Origin: Henningerozyma blattae CBS 6284
Lineage: Eukaryota; Ascomycota; Saccharomycetes; Saccharomycetales; Saccharomycetaceae
DNA: 64,000 nt
Direction: 5' to 3'
Assembly: GCF_000315915.1 (NCBI RefSeq)
Contig: NC_020192.1
Span: 682,001 to 746,000, forward strand
In this document: piece after piece, positions 1-10,600 of the stretch
Layout of the letters: each line of letters opens with the position of its first letter
Numbering within the stretch: position 1 is the stretch's first letter
Translations under genes and position numbers: made by a program
Notes under the pieces: model-generated
What the model was told of the DNA's origin: nothing
Databases searched by the model: none
Seen by the model: only the letters and a program-made list of their open reading frames with translations

Positions 1-86
1 TTCTTGCATTATGAAGTAGTTTATTCTACTTATATACCTTAGCCCAAATAATTTCACAAAATCTAGGTGTAAGGATGTGACTTTGT

Positions 87-315
87 GTCACATGGTGCTT
101 AAATAATAGAATTTTCTAAATATATTAATATTTTAAAATATTACATTTTTAAACTAAAATAATAAAAATATTTAATATATATTTTAATAATATATTTATT
201 ATATTGATTTTTACATTTATATAATATAAATTATGATATTCAAATTAATATAATATATCAATTAAAGGCGCACATTATAATATGATTTAAATTTATTAGT
301 TCCGAACCAATTATA
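87..315 (+). other. Candidate point centromere (CDEI-CDEII-CDEIII)
   Basis: Seen: GTCACATG at 87-94 fits the CDEI consensus RTCACRTG. It is followed by about 190 bp (95 to about 288) that I counted by eye as roughly 90% A+T. Then comes TTCCGAA at 300-306, the invariant core of CDEIII, in the same orientation and followed by an A-rich stretch (331-337). This order and orientation match Saccharomycetaceae point centromeres bound by Cbf1 and the CBF3 complex. Context: the next gene is DNM1 with its 3' end toward this site, the same arrangement as CEN12 beside YLL001W in S. cerevisiae. Odd: CDEII is more than twice the S. cerevisiae length (about 80 bp) and a little longer than in Kluyveromyces lactis (about 160 bp). 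It also holds a small GC patch near 267-272. The exact CDEII/CDEIII boundary is approximate. Confidence 0.75.
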
Positions 316-1185
316 TAAGTTAAAAAAATAGATGTGAAAAATTAACAATTATTTGAATTGTGATTAAAATTGCAGGTAGTAAAGATATGGTATTCATTTC
401 AAGCTTTATAGTGTTATTATTTTTAAATGGCTCATTTTTTTTACCGTGATAAATTTGTACTATGTTATAATACCGTGTAATATGCATTAACAGAAATATA
501 TGGCAAAAATAAAATAATTACCGTATTCATTATGTATGTATATTCCAAATACTTCTTGTATCATTTTTCTTAGAAATAATAATAATAATAATCATTCAAT
601 CTACAAAATTTGTCATGAAAGTTACTAAGGTTACAAAGGTAATCTGCCTACCAGCTATCTGCAACACATGTTATCTTCAATGTTTGAACTAAAATGTCCA
701 GTATCATTTCCAATATTCTTTAATTCATATTTGCTGAAATATTCTCACAATTTATCTCATATATATAAGTATCTGTAAAATGTTTAAACAAAGAAAATAT
801 TAGTTGAGCAGTTCAGTAGAAAAGCTTTAGATTAGAGGACTGGTAATTTTCTAGGCAATATGAGCGATTAATGTCACTTTCACCATAAAATATCTGAATA
901 TCTGAATATCTGAAGACAGTTTCAAAAGCAAAGTTAGACGCCGAACGTATTGAATTATTTATTTCTAAATGTTATGCTAGAAACAGTTCTGGATAAAAAT
1001 TTGTAGATACAGAGGCTTTCTGTTACTAGAAGCATTAGTTATTGCTTGTGGTTATGACAATATTTCAAATAGTTTTCATGAAAACTGAGACATATGCAAA
1101 TATTTTTTTTGTTAATTCATTAAATCTGACTATATTCTAAATACATTTAAGAATGATGATATATACAGTTTTTAAATAAGAATAT
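316..1185. other. Pericentromeric spacer, no gene seen
   Basis: AT-rich DNA between the candidate centromere and the 3' end of DNM1. I see no open frame of note, no tRNA and no LTR similarity to the repeats elsewhere in the window. It contains a short TAA/AAT trinucleotide run near 577-592 and a threefold 'atatctga' repeat near 888-914. Confidence 0.6.
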
Positions 1186-3513
1186 TTACATTATATTATT
1201 GATAATAGCTGATGCCTTTTTATAAGTCTCCAATAGATTCAAACATTTTTCTCTATCTTGTGCTATCAATTCATCTTCCACTAAAAGTTCATTAAACATA
1301 GATTCCTTATATAGTGTTGTAACCAATCTATTTTGTACAGTCTCCTTACAGAAGTTTACCATAAAACACATAATAGCCTTTGGAACTTGGTCTCGTATCA
1401 TTTGTCTAATAATGCTGAAGTATGAATCTATTAATCTTCTCATGAGTTCACATTCTAGTTCTTCCTTTTCAGTTAGAACAAATTCATTATCCGTATCAGA
1501 GTCAATGAAAGATCCAGAATTTAGTCCTTGAGAAAGTTGTTGAATATTAATGGAGTTTGAATGGGCATTCGAAAATGGTAAGTTGTTTTCATTAGCTGGT
1601 TGGAAGCCATCCTTACCATTTTTGGAATCTTTACCAAAGAAGTAGTTGAGGAATGAATCTTTTGATGTTTCAACCCCCCCTGTTGTACTATCAACTTCGT
1701 CTATAAATGATGCTTTGGAGATATCATCGCCGGGTTGGACTATTGAATTAGAAAACATACCTCCCGCGGCACCTTTGTTTCCATCCTTAATATCTGTATC
1801 ATTGATAGTTAAAGAAGTATCAGATAAAATTCTTTTACTGACATTCTTACGTGTCTTTATTATATCCGCCATTACATCAGCAGCATTAACAAAGTTTGGA
1901 TGATTTGTATTAATATAAGACTTATGGATGTTAATTAAACTTTCCACATAAGTACATGTGGGGCCTAATCTTTCTCTCAATAAGTCACAAACAACTTCTA
2001 CTAACTTAGCTTGGAGTTTAGGGTATCTATTTAATTCTGGTAATGCTCCGCTATTAGATATTTTCATCAACTCTTCATATACTAACTCAACACAACGTAA
2101 AGAGGGATCTAATAATAATTGAATTTGAGGTTTAATTAAGAGATCAAATGCTAGTTCTGGAACAAATAATGAAGCTCTTGGACCTGTTGAATTACGTATA
2201 GCAGTTCGAATATCTAAAACGGATAAATTAGATGTTGGATTAATGCTTTTTAGAGAGGCCCCAAATATGTCATTATATATGTAGTATATTCTTGCTCCGC
2301 CGCATAATTCTTTTGTGCCAACATCTGTTGATGTACCATCAATAGAAGAAATAAACTTTGAGGCAAATTTATTCATTAAATCTAAAATTAAATTTGCTTT
2401 ATTTTCTGTTGTTTGTCCAACACTAACTCCATAGGAAACCAATTCTTGCTCAGTTTGTCCAATTAAAGTATTTAAACGTGTCTTAATATCAGGCAACTTT
2501 ACTTTAATATGATTTATTAAAATTTGATTTAGAATTTTTGCTAAATATCTTGTACCACATCTATTTGAAATTGTTCTATAGATAGGATGCCTATTAAAGT
2601 AATTTTCTTCATTTTCCAAACTTTCACGAACTGACTTATTCAGTGTAATGTCTTGTTGAGAGCGGTTTACAACACCAACAAACCCTAGTTTTAATGGATA
2701 GAGTTTTCCAGAAAGAATATCTAAGGCATTTGTACCAGAATCCATCAAATCCAATTTAGTAATGACACCTATAGTTCTTTTCCCTTGTGGATCTACTTCT
2801 CTTGCAAGCTTTAATGATTCAGAATTGACTAGGTCCACGTTTGCTGGTGATACGGCTAAAATTATACAATTAGGCGATGCAATATATTCCAAAATCAAGT
2901 TCTTAATTTGTTTCTCAATATCAGGTGGCTGTTCACCAATTGGAACCTTAGTGATCCCAGGAAGATCTACTAAAGTTAGGTTGAGAACATAAGGCGAGTG
3001 TATCTTCAAATTGATTGGAAGATTACTAATACTTTTATTAGAACCCGCAATCCTTTGAGTTTCTTCTTCGATCTCTTTTCTTACTTCTTCGAAATCATAA
3101 TATTTATGACCAGGGTTATGTAAGAACTCTGCCCATTCATTTGAATTAATACTTTTTTTTGTTCCCAAAGATGGCAAACTTTTAATGGAACCAGTAGTAT
3201 AATCATTAGTAGTGTTAGTATCCGAACTAGAGGAAGATGGATGCGTTTGACCAACATCCTTATCCATAGAACTATCATGAACTTCATCCTGAATAGTATT
3301 TATCAATTGTAGTACTAATGGACGTCTGGTTACAATACCTGTACCCCTAGGTAAAAAATCTTTACCCACCAATGTTTCGAGAATAGAGGATTTACCCGAT
3401 GATTGCGAACCAACAACAGCTAAAATTGGAAGATCAAGGGTATCAATACCAGAATCATACATTACATCCTGTAATTTGTTTACAGTTGGAATCAAATCTT
3501 GTAGTGATGCCAT
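1186..3513 (-). CDS. DNM1: Dynamin-related GTPase of mitochondrial fission (Dnm1)
   Basis: A 775-residue dynamin-family GTPase that assembles into rings on mitochondria and peroxisomes and drives fission with Fis1 and Mdv1/Caf4. Seen: G1 P-loop GSQSSGKS at residues 35-42, G3 DLPG at 183-186 and G4 TKLD at 252-255. A middle/stalk domain follows, then a variable low-complexity insert B around residues 560-680 and a C-terminal GTPase effector domain ending near 'KKASAIINNIM'. The first 30 or so residues are almost identical to S. cerevisiae Dnm1 (757 aa), so the ATG at 3513 is secure. A serine/threonine-rich insertion sits at about residues 80-120, between G1 and G2, where S. cerevisiae also varies. 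Its 3' end faces the candidate centromere, as YLL001W faces CEN12. The frame is intact and looks functional. Confidence 0.97.
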   Translation of the reverse strand: MASLQDLIPTVNKLQDVMYDSGIDTLDLPILAVVGSQSSGKSSILETLVGKDFLPRGTGIVTRRPLVLQLINTIQDEVHDSSMDKDVGQTHPSSSSSDTNTTNDYTTGSIKSLPSLGTKKSINSNEWAEFLHNPGHKYYDFEEVRKEIEEETQRIAGSNKSISNLPINLKIHSPYVLNLTLVDLPGITKVPIGEQPPDIEKQIKNLILEYIASPNCIILAVSPANVDLVNSESLKLAREVDPQGKRTIGVITKLDLMDSGTNALDILSGKLYPLKLGFVGVVNRSQQDITLNKSVRESLENEENYFNRHPIYRTISNRCGTRYLAKILNQILINHIKVKLPDIKTRLNTLIGQTEQELVSYGVSVGQTTENKANLILDLMNKFASKFISSIDGTSTDVGTKELCGGARIYYIYNDIFGASLKSINPTSNLSVLDIRTAIRNSTGPRASLFVPELAFDLLIKPQIQLLLDPSLRCVELVYEELMKISNSGALPELNRYPKLQAKLVEVVCDLLRERLGPTCTYVESLINIHKSYINTNHPNFVNAADVMADIIKTRKNVSKRILSDTSLTINDTDIKDGNKGAAGGMFSNSIVQPGDDISKASFIDEVDSTTGGVETSKDSFLNYFFGKDSKNGKDGFQPANENNLPFSNAHSNSINIQQLSQGLNSGSFIDSDTDNEFVLTEKEELECELMRRLIDSYFSIIRQMIRDQVPKAIMCFMVNFCKETVQNRLVTTLYKESMFNELLVEDELIAQDREKCLNLLETYKKASAIINNIM

Positions 3514-4325
3514 GGTATAAGATAAATAGCAAATTAAAATAATGAACGATTAGGAATAATGAGCTGGCTTCGTGTGTTATTTTATAAGTAAGTTATATAT
3601 AAATGACTCAACTCTCACCACAGTTCTCCGTATCTCTATTTGACTATCTGAATGTCTATCTATCTATATATCTATCCATCTATCTATCTATCTATCTATA
3701 TATATATATTCATGAACTTGTCACGAAAGAAACAGACTTTTTACTGTCGAGCTCTATAGTTTCTAGGCTAGAGGCTAGGTAGATGGAAATTCATCGGAGT
3801 GGATCAACAACCATCATTTGCAAAACGGATCGCATTATGTTTACAGTATTATTTTTACCCGAAATAACTCGGGTTTCAAAAGAAGAATTCCTGTAAGGTA
3901 ATGAAAATCTAATACCCGAAACTAGTGACACAAATTTATTGTTCGTAGAATATTGTGACGGTGAATAAAAATATGAGGGCAAAATTAATCTACAAGTAAC
4001 AGAATTATAAATGCTTCTTAAGGTGGAAAATCGAAGGTAGTGGAATCATTGATTAAATTATTTAATGAGACCCGAGGGAAATTATTTTGAAGTACAAAAG
4101 AATTATATATCGCTAGCGAATAATTTGACTTAAATGATAAAATTCGTAGTTAATATTTATAAATTTGTCTAATATACAGGATGCTTATAGAAGTAAAAAT
4201 GAGAACAAAATGAACATTATATACAATTATCAGAGAATGTATCATAATAATTGAATGCAAAATGAAAAGAACAAAGTAGTTGTAAGGTCTAGTAGCTAGA
4301 GGAAGCATAAGCTACCTTCATAAAT
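3514..4325. other. DNM1 promoter side / PIR 3' spacer
   Basis: Spacer between the start of DNM1 and the stop of the PIR gene. It holds the TCTA microsatellite listed separately. No further gene is supported; one 63-codon open frame (3791-3982, minus) has no recognisable features. Confidence 0.5.
3655..3709. repeat. TCTA/TATC microsatellite
   Basis: About 55 bp of imperfect (TCTA)n followed by (TA)n, roughly 140-195 bp upstream of the DNM1 start codon. Simple sequence; likely variable in length between strains. Confidence 0.85.
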
Positions 4326-4958
4326 CTAACAATTGATTAGTTCAAGAGCTTGTAAGTATACTTTAGTACATTGCTTACCTTGGCTTTCATCATATAAGTT
4401 ATAGAAATTACCGGACAAACATTGGTAAAAAACATCGTTAGCACCTATGGCCAAGTTACCCTGTGGTGTGATAGACCAACCTGCAGCGTAGATAGCACCA
4501 GCTTGTGGTGGTGGCCCATCAAATTGGAATTGTCTATTAGCGACAATAGAACCCACTCTACCTTTAGAGTCTAATAATATACCTTTTTTTAAAGTCATAG
4601 CCAAAGTACCCTCATTCATACAGGCTTGAGCAGCAAAAAAGGCATCCTCTGAACTTTGAGCTACAGAGGTAGAAGTTGCCGTTGTAGCTGAACTGGATTT
4701 CCCATCCAAAGTAGTTGTCTTTTTAGTAGACAATTCATCTGTTTGGGAAATAGAATCTCTCTTAGCTTTCTCAGTTGAAGGAGTAGATGTAGAGGTTGCC
4801 AATGGAAGAACTGCTATACCAAAAATGCCAGTGTAATCGGTCATAGCACTAGTGTATGTAGCATTTGGAGTCAAGGTAGACCATGGCTCGGATGGTTTGT
4901 AGGCAGCAAAAGCGCTAGAAACAAAGACAAAAGAGGATAAAACAGTTCTGTATTGCAT
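4326..4958 (-). CDS. PIR-family cell wall mannoprotein, CIS3/PIR4-like
   Basis: A 210-residue secreted wall protein. Seen: signal peptide at residues 1-19 (hydrophobic, ending AFAA), then a short N-terminal part containing EPWSTLTP as in S. cerevisiae Cis3/Pir4. A Kex2-type KR follows at 66-67, then a Ser/Thr-rich linker. The C-terminal domain has cysteines 113, 180, 197 and 210, exactly the C-x66-C-x16-C-x12-C pattern of the PIR family, with the conserved [20 protein letters not shown] core. Odd: the single repeat that should follow the KR and carry DGQ (the glutamine that forms the alkali-labile ester with beta-1,3-glucan) reads [12 protein letters not shown], with no DGQ. It lies between DNM1 and RTT109, which are adjacent in S. 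cerevisiae, so it was gained here or lost there. Exact orthology within the PIR family is not certain. Confidence 0.92.
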   Translation of the reverse strand: MQYRTVLSSFVFVSSAFAAYKPSEPWSTLTPNATYTSAMTDYTGIFGIAVLPLATSTSTPSTEKAKRDSISQTDELSTKKTTTLDGKSSSATTATSTSVAQSSEDAFFAAQACMNEGTLAMTLKKGILLDSKGRVGSIVANRQFQFDGPPPQAGAIYAAGWSITPQGNLAIGANDVFYQCLSGNFYNLYDESQGKQCTKVYLQALELINC

Positions 4959-5993
4959 TTTATTGAACTTTAGAGTGTATAATAGGAAAGTGAGGGAAAT
5001 GAGACGTTAACAGTAGTTGTACTCGGTGGTGGTTTTTATTGGAATTAATTACAAGATGGTTTCCTACATTTTCAATTACTCTTGCCTATATATATTAATA
5101 TTCTTGACTGTCTCAACATAGATCAACGCATAAAAACAAAGTTGCATCAGCTATGGCTGATGGTAACGTTATTAATAGCTCTCCATCGTATTTTTCAGCC
5201 TATAAAAACAGGGTTCAAGCCAGCAACCAGCGCGAGAATGATTCCGATTCGGGACGCGTTTTAATTTCTAGTTTGGATTTTCGCGACCCCAGACATTCTC
5301 GTATAACACTTGAAGCTTATATAAGCTGAACTCATGCAGCTGAGGCTTAGTTATTATTAGTTATTAACAAGTGATGAGCATTTTACTTACACAGTGTCCA
5401 TAGTTGCTAACAATAGTGATAATGATTTTTTAATTAGGAATCATGGCCATAACCAACTTCTTGATTTTTTGTTTATCTGAGATCGAAATATCCTATTTTG
5501 CTTTTTCACTAACGAAAAAGCAGAGCATCTGAAAAGCTGATATAATTAAATATTAATTATATCCGTTAAAAGCTATTATATACCAAAGTATAAATTTTAA
5601 TATCAGAAAGTAACAATATTCGTATTGAAGTAAGAAATTTTGACGATAATAGTAGTGCTATAGACACGTACATATAGGCACGAATTTACGAAAGTTTCTA
5701 ATATACAAAGCCAAACCCTTACTTTTACAGGATGGAATCCTTTTCAAATGTAGTATGCATCGTAATTAGAGCCTCTGCCTTAATTACTTCTTTTACATAT
5801 GGATCTTCGTAATTTAAATAAATTTCATTTAAATTTGTGACGAAACTACCTGGTTAGATTCTACAACCCAATATAATATTTTAGTATATAAATAACAAAT
5901 GCTTATATATATGAATAAAACAGTTGCCAACAGATTAAAAGCAAGAGCACTACTGAAAAATGTTCAAGACCAACAATAATAATCGACAACTAT
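4959..5993. other. PIR promoter region / RTT109 3' spacer
   Basis: About 1 kb upstream of the PIR gene. The only motif I can name is a perfect MCB element ACGCGT at 5254-5259, about 296 bp before the PIR start. Related S. cerevisiae wall genes are cell-cycle controlled, so it may matter. A 60-codon plus-strand open frame at 5082-5264 has no features of a gene. Confidence 0.45.
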
Positions 5994-7331
5994 TTAATAA
6001 TTCTTCTTTTGTTTTTTTCTTGGTTGCAGAGTAGTGATTTCCGTGGAATGCTTACGCTGATAATCTGTATCGCCGCTAGCTTGAAGATTTTGTAATGATC
6101 CAGAATTTGTGGAATTGAACTCCCTGGATCCAATAATTTCAATCAAAGAAGCGTTTAGTCGATCAGTAACAAAGTCTCGAATATTCATGTATGATTCAAA
6201 AGCGCCTTCTTCTGTGTCATATTCCTCACCTGTTATATAACTTTTAATATACTCAAATTGCTTTTTCGATGATGGAATTACAATTTCATTTGGGTCTGGA
6301 TTATAATATTGCTGATAGTTTAATATTCCCGATATACCAATTACAGAAACTGTTTCACCTGAACAAAACTCTTGTCTTCCTTGTAACTCAGTCCAAAATG
6401 TTTCTAAATTAGTACTTTTGGCACGAGAGTCTGCAACTAAGTGGTGTAAAAATCTTGATTTTGGATCATCGGGAAATAAAGGTACAGAGTAAACAGCCAA
6501 ATCCTCTCTATTTTGACCGAAAATAGTACCAACATTCCAGTTCACATACTTTAAGTTACTTAGGTTCCTTGATATGCTGTTATAATCTTCACCAGGGATT
6601 AGTAATTTTGCAATTGTATTGCTCTGAAAATTTTCGATAATTGTATCATCAATTATATTTATCCACCACTTCATCAGATCGAAACCATTTAATACATGCT
6701 TATTAGGGTTATTTGAGGATTTTGAGAATAAATATTGCGGTGAAGGACGTGTAAATAAACTAATCTTTGTAACTATATTCGACGGGCACCTAAAGCTAAG
6801 AAAATGTATTTGATTGTCATCCACATATGGCTTCAAGTAAGTGGAATTCATTGAATTACGAAGAGCAAGTAAATGTAAAGATTGTAAAGTAGAAGTGGAC
6901 TTTGTTATCATGCTGTCTTTTTGTGATCCATAATTTCTTTTAAGGGGAATTACCTTCTGTAAATAATGATTTGGGTCTATGGATAATAGATACGAAATAA
7001 TTCTCTTTGTCAATTGTTTTATACTTATCTTGGAATTAATATATCCAGTAGTATCTGCTTTTGAAATAAATAATAAACGTTCAGATTCTGTTGGGTTATC
7101 CTTTTTTAACAAAATATATACATAAACTTCGAAACCAAATATTGTTCTTTCGTCTTTAAAAAAGGTAAAGAAATGCTGTGTCTTAATTGTTAAACTAGAA
7201 AGATCAGTTATTCCATAAGGGGCAGTGATAATAGGGTGTGATTCGACAGGAATACTTTGCAAATGTAATACTTCGAATTGTTGATCTTTTGGTAATGCCC
7301 CACCAATATATTGTGAAAAGTTTGGGAGCAT
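5994..7331 (-). CDS. RTT109: Histone H3-K56 acetyltransferase Rtt109
   Basis: A 445-residue fungal-specific histone acetyltransferase that works with the chaperones Asf1 and Vps75 on newly made H3 during S phase. Seen: the sequence aligns along its whole length with S. cerevisiae Rtt109 (436 aa). Landmarks are SKADTTGY (D93, matching D89), LMKWW with W222, the LFPDDPKSRF motif with D288/D289 and the autoacetylated lysine (K291, matching K290), and YITGEEYDTEEGA near the end. The tail is basic (PRKKQKK), as in S. cerevisiae. The longest open frame starts at a TTG at 7352; the first ATG is at 7331 and gives the expected length, so I use it. Next to SFI1, as in YLL002W-YLL003W. Confidence 0.96.
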   Translation of the reverse strand: MLPNFSQYIGGALPKDQQFEVLHLQSIPVESHPIITAPYGITDLSSLTIKTQHFFTFFKDERTIFGFEVYVYILLKKDNPTESERLLFISKADTTGYINSKISIKQLTKRIISYLLSIDPNHYLQKVIPLKRNYGSQKDSMITKSTSTLQSLHLLALRNSMNSTYLKPYVDDNQIHFLSFRCPSNIVTKISLFTRPSPQYLFSKSSNNPNKHVLNGFDLMKWWINIIDDTIIENFQSNTIAKLLIPGEDYNSISRNLSNLKYVNWNVGTIFGQNREDLAVYSVPLFPDDPKSRFLHHLVADSRAKSTNLETFWTELQGRQEFCSGETVSVIGISGILNYQQYYNPDPNEIVIPSSKKQFEYIKSYITGEEYDTEEGAFESYMNIRDFVTDRLNASLIEIIGSREFNSTNSGSLQNLQASGDTDYQRKHSTEITTLQPRKKQKKNY

Positions 7332-7464
7332 ACTATCTAAATAGTAAGTCAAATTAAGCTTATATTATCAACAGACCTTTTTAATCGTAAATCCTTGATA
7401 AAAATGATGCTTAAAATTATCACCATTAAACATATTTTATGAACATTGTATGTTTTATTTTCAG

Positions 7465-7505
7465 CGCGAAATTTTTGAGACCGATCTCTTTCTTACGACG
7501 CGAAA
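7465..7505. promoter_or_regulatory. Two SCB/MCB-type G1/S elements upstream of RTT109
   Basis: CGCGAAA (SCB, bound by SBF) occurs at 7465-7471 and again at 7499-7505. The second overlaps the MCB core ACGCG at 7498-7502. They lie 134-174 bp before the RTT109 ATG, in the 361 bp between RTT109 and the 3' end of SFI1. Such sites would give late-G1 expression, which fits an enzyme acting on new histones in S phase. Function is inferred from motif and position only. Confidence 0.6.
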
Positions 7506-7692
7506 TGATATATCTAACGCATATTGGTAAAGGCAAACAGTTGCTATACGTAGGGACATCGAGTTATATAATGAAACAAAAATAATTTAAAGCTTTAAAT
7601 TGTTTGCAGTTGAATTCCTAAGGATTTATATATTAAATTGAAAATATCTATTTGGACAAAACTGAAATAATTCAGTGCAGTTTTATGTAGCT

Positions 7693-10600
7693 TTAATGAG
7701 AAGGCGACGATTTCTTAGTATGGCTAATAGGAGATCCTTCAGCTGTTACATTATTACGCCCACCTTTCTCATTAGATAGATCAGTGCTATTATTCTGATA
7801 TGGAGGAATTTTGGGTATATTGCGAAGACCCTCAAATAATACCTTGGGTGTTGAAATATTTTCTGATGGTAAATTAGGTGTTGACAAAATATTCTCCTTT
7901 GTGTGTGATGATAAAAATATTTTTGGAGTGTCAGTTCTATTTAAAACTGTTTGTGTAAGAGATGATTTCTTTTGTGGACTTGGTATGGCCCGCCTAACAC
8001 CACCGTATCTGCTCTTGAAAGCATCGAACCTATTTCTCTTTATGTTACTGGAACCTGGTATTGTTTCTAACATACTCTTCAAGGGAGTTTCAGGACTCTT
8101 TACCTTTGATGTAGAAAATTCAGTGTTTCTTAGAAGTCTAAGTTTTTTTGGAGAACTCTCAGCACGTTTTCTCCATAATCTAATTAAACCTCTCAGTGTT
8201 GCTCTATCCCATCGTATCCTAAATCTTTTCGCTGTTGATTCATGGTTGCTAATTTTTAGGGATTTGATGCTCCATAATTTTAATACCCGCATTAAGATCT
8301 TTAAATTCGCAGTAAGCTGGAAATGGCTTATACGATCGTTTAAAAATCTAATCGATTCCTTTTTTCTCACCCAATATTTTAATAGCTTCAGTTTTAGAAG
8401 GTAATTTCGAATTATTATACTATCCGCAGAAAATTTTTTATAAATTTGCCAACGCCGCAAAAGAGCTTTGTAAGTTTGATTGAGCAATGCTGAGTCAGCT
8501 ACTGCAACAGCCGTATAATCCCATTCAGTATATCGACTAATTTTCCCCTTCCATCTGTCTAGCGTAGTACGCATAAGAAATATTTTTCTCTTTGAAGCAT
8601 AACTTTTCAGTTGAATATTTAGTTGACCATTGTGCTTTATTAGACGTCCAATTTTACGCTTTAACCTCAATAAAAAATAAAATTTTTGTAAATTAGTTAC
8701 TTGAAACTGCATATTTTGCAAGAGGATGCAGCGGCTTTTCCAAAGTTTTATATATTTCTTTAATATTTTATCCCGAATAATTTGATTTCCTTGGTATAAC
8801 ATCTTTTCTTGCCTTAGTTGGAGTTGTTTCCATCTCCTAATTATTTGTGTTAATTTTTGACGTTCATATTGTTTGAAAACTGAATCTAATCTACGCTTTT
8901 TACTTTCCAATTTTAACTGATATTTCTGATACCATATATCTAATTGAGGACGTAAAATATTATAACGATAGAGTGGAGTTTTGAAGTGTATATTGAGATT
9001 GTATATAAGTTTCCATTTAAGAATATACGGTTTGAGAGAGCTTTTCACACATAGTCTGCTAATTTTTACAAGAGATTTGAAATTTGTACACCAATGATTA
9101 AAATACTTAGCCTGTAATGCCGAGTGTTTTGAACTTAAAAACGCTTGGACTTGATGTTCCTCTTTTGTTTTCTTAAGCCATACTTGTTGCAGCAAATATT
9201 TCATTAAAATTTTATCTAATTTTAACCGAATATGCCTCTCAAGTTCCCTTCTTTTTACAATACGGCGAATCAGATCAACCAACATAGTTTTATGATATTG
9301 TTCCGCAAACTTTTCTTTCGATTTATTGTTTGTATAATTAATTAGCCATTTCTGAAAAAAAAATCTTTGCCTCAAGATATTGTACTGAAGACTCTTTTCT
9401 TCAAGAATATTTGACTTCTGTTTTTGATTTCTGACCGTATCTCGAAATCTGTGTATCATCAATACCTTTAAAGTGTTTTCATATCTAGTACAATATTTTT
9501 TTTCAGAATGTCTAATTTTCCATAATCTGAAGAATACTGCTTGCTTCCTTCTATTTATATTTTTTTTGCAATTGAGTATCCGGTCGTTCCTTCTCCTAAT
9601 GCGATTTAGTGACATCTTTATTAAGTGACTATTGTATTCTTGTATGGCTGTTCTTTCTTGCTTTTTTATATCACGGTATCTGTCTAACCACTTATAAAGA
9701 CCAGTTGATACCCCTCTAGAGTAGATGTAGCCATTATACCTGGCCTTGAGGGTATTTCTACTTCCTATCCATGTATGAAAGTACTTCGTTACTAGCCTCC
9801 TATTACAATGATACGTCAGTCTAGAATAAAGATCAATTCTTTTCATCCATGATTTCATGTATTTTTTTAGAAGCTGCTTATTTCCCGAGTATTCTGCCAG
9901 AGCTAATGACATATATATATTTTTAGGGCGCTCTAGGAAAGATAAAACGATTTGTTGTAATTCTGGTGTATTATTGAAGTTATTTTTCAACTTTTCATTA
10001 ATATTTGTTATATATGTGTCATCTAATGGATATATTTCATCTTCAATGAGATAATTCACATACCTCTTAAATATTTTTAGAAAATCCAATGGCATTTTAT
10101 TTCTAATTAAAAAAACTTGGATATTATTGTACAATCTATAAAATTTGTTATCGTCCCAGTATTGTTGATCTGCCCTATTATGATTGAAATCAACATCAGT
10201 GTTTCTGGATAATTTGCTATTATAATAAAAGCTTCGTGCAGAATTCGGGTCATCTGTATGACTTGGACTATTAATTTCATTAGTACTGTCAATATGTTCA
10301 TTATCAGATACTATAACAGCAGTATCGTTAAGATATGCTTTGTTTATGACTAGGGATTCGTTTTCAAGCCCAGCATCAACATGGCTATCTCTATTCCAAT
10401 TGTAACGATATTTCAAGTAGATAGAGTTCTCTTCCTCTAATATATCTTTATGATCCGAATTTAAATGCATTTTTGAAAGTAAACTTGAAATAGTTTCATT
10501 AATACAGGAATCCGTAGAACTTGTATAGTGAGTGTTATTAAACTTTGTAGAGTGTGTATTTAATTCATTAGAAAGTATTGTTAGGTCAGTTTCTAATTGT

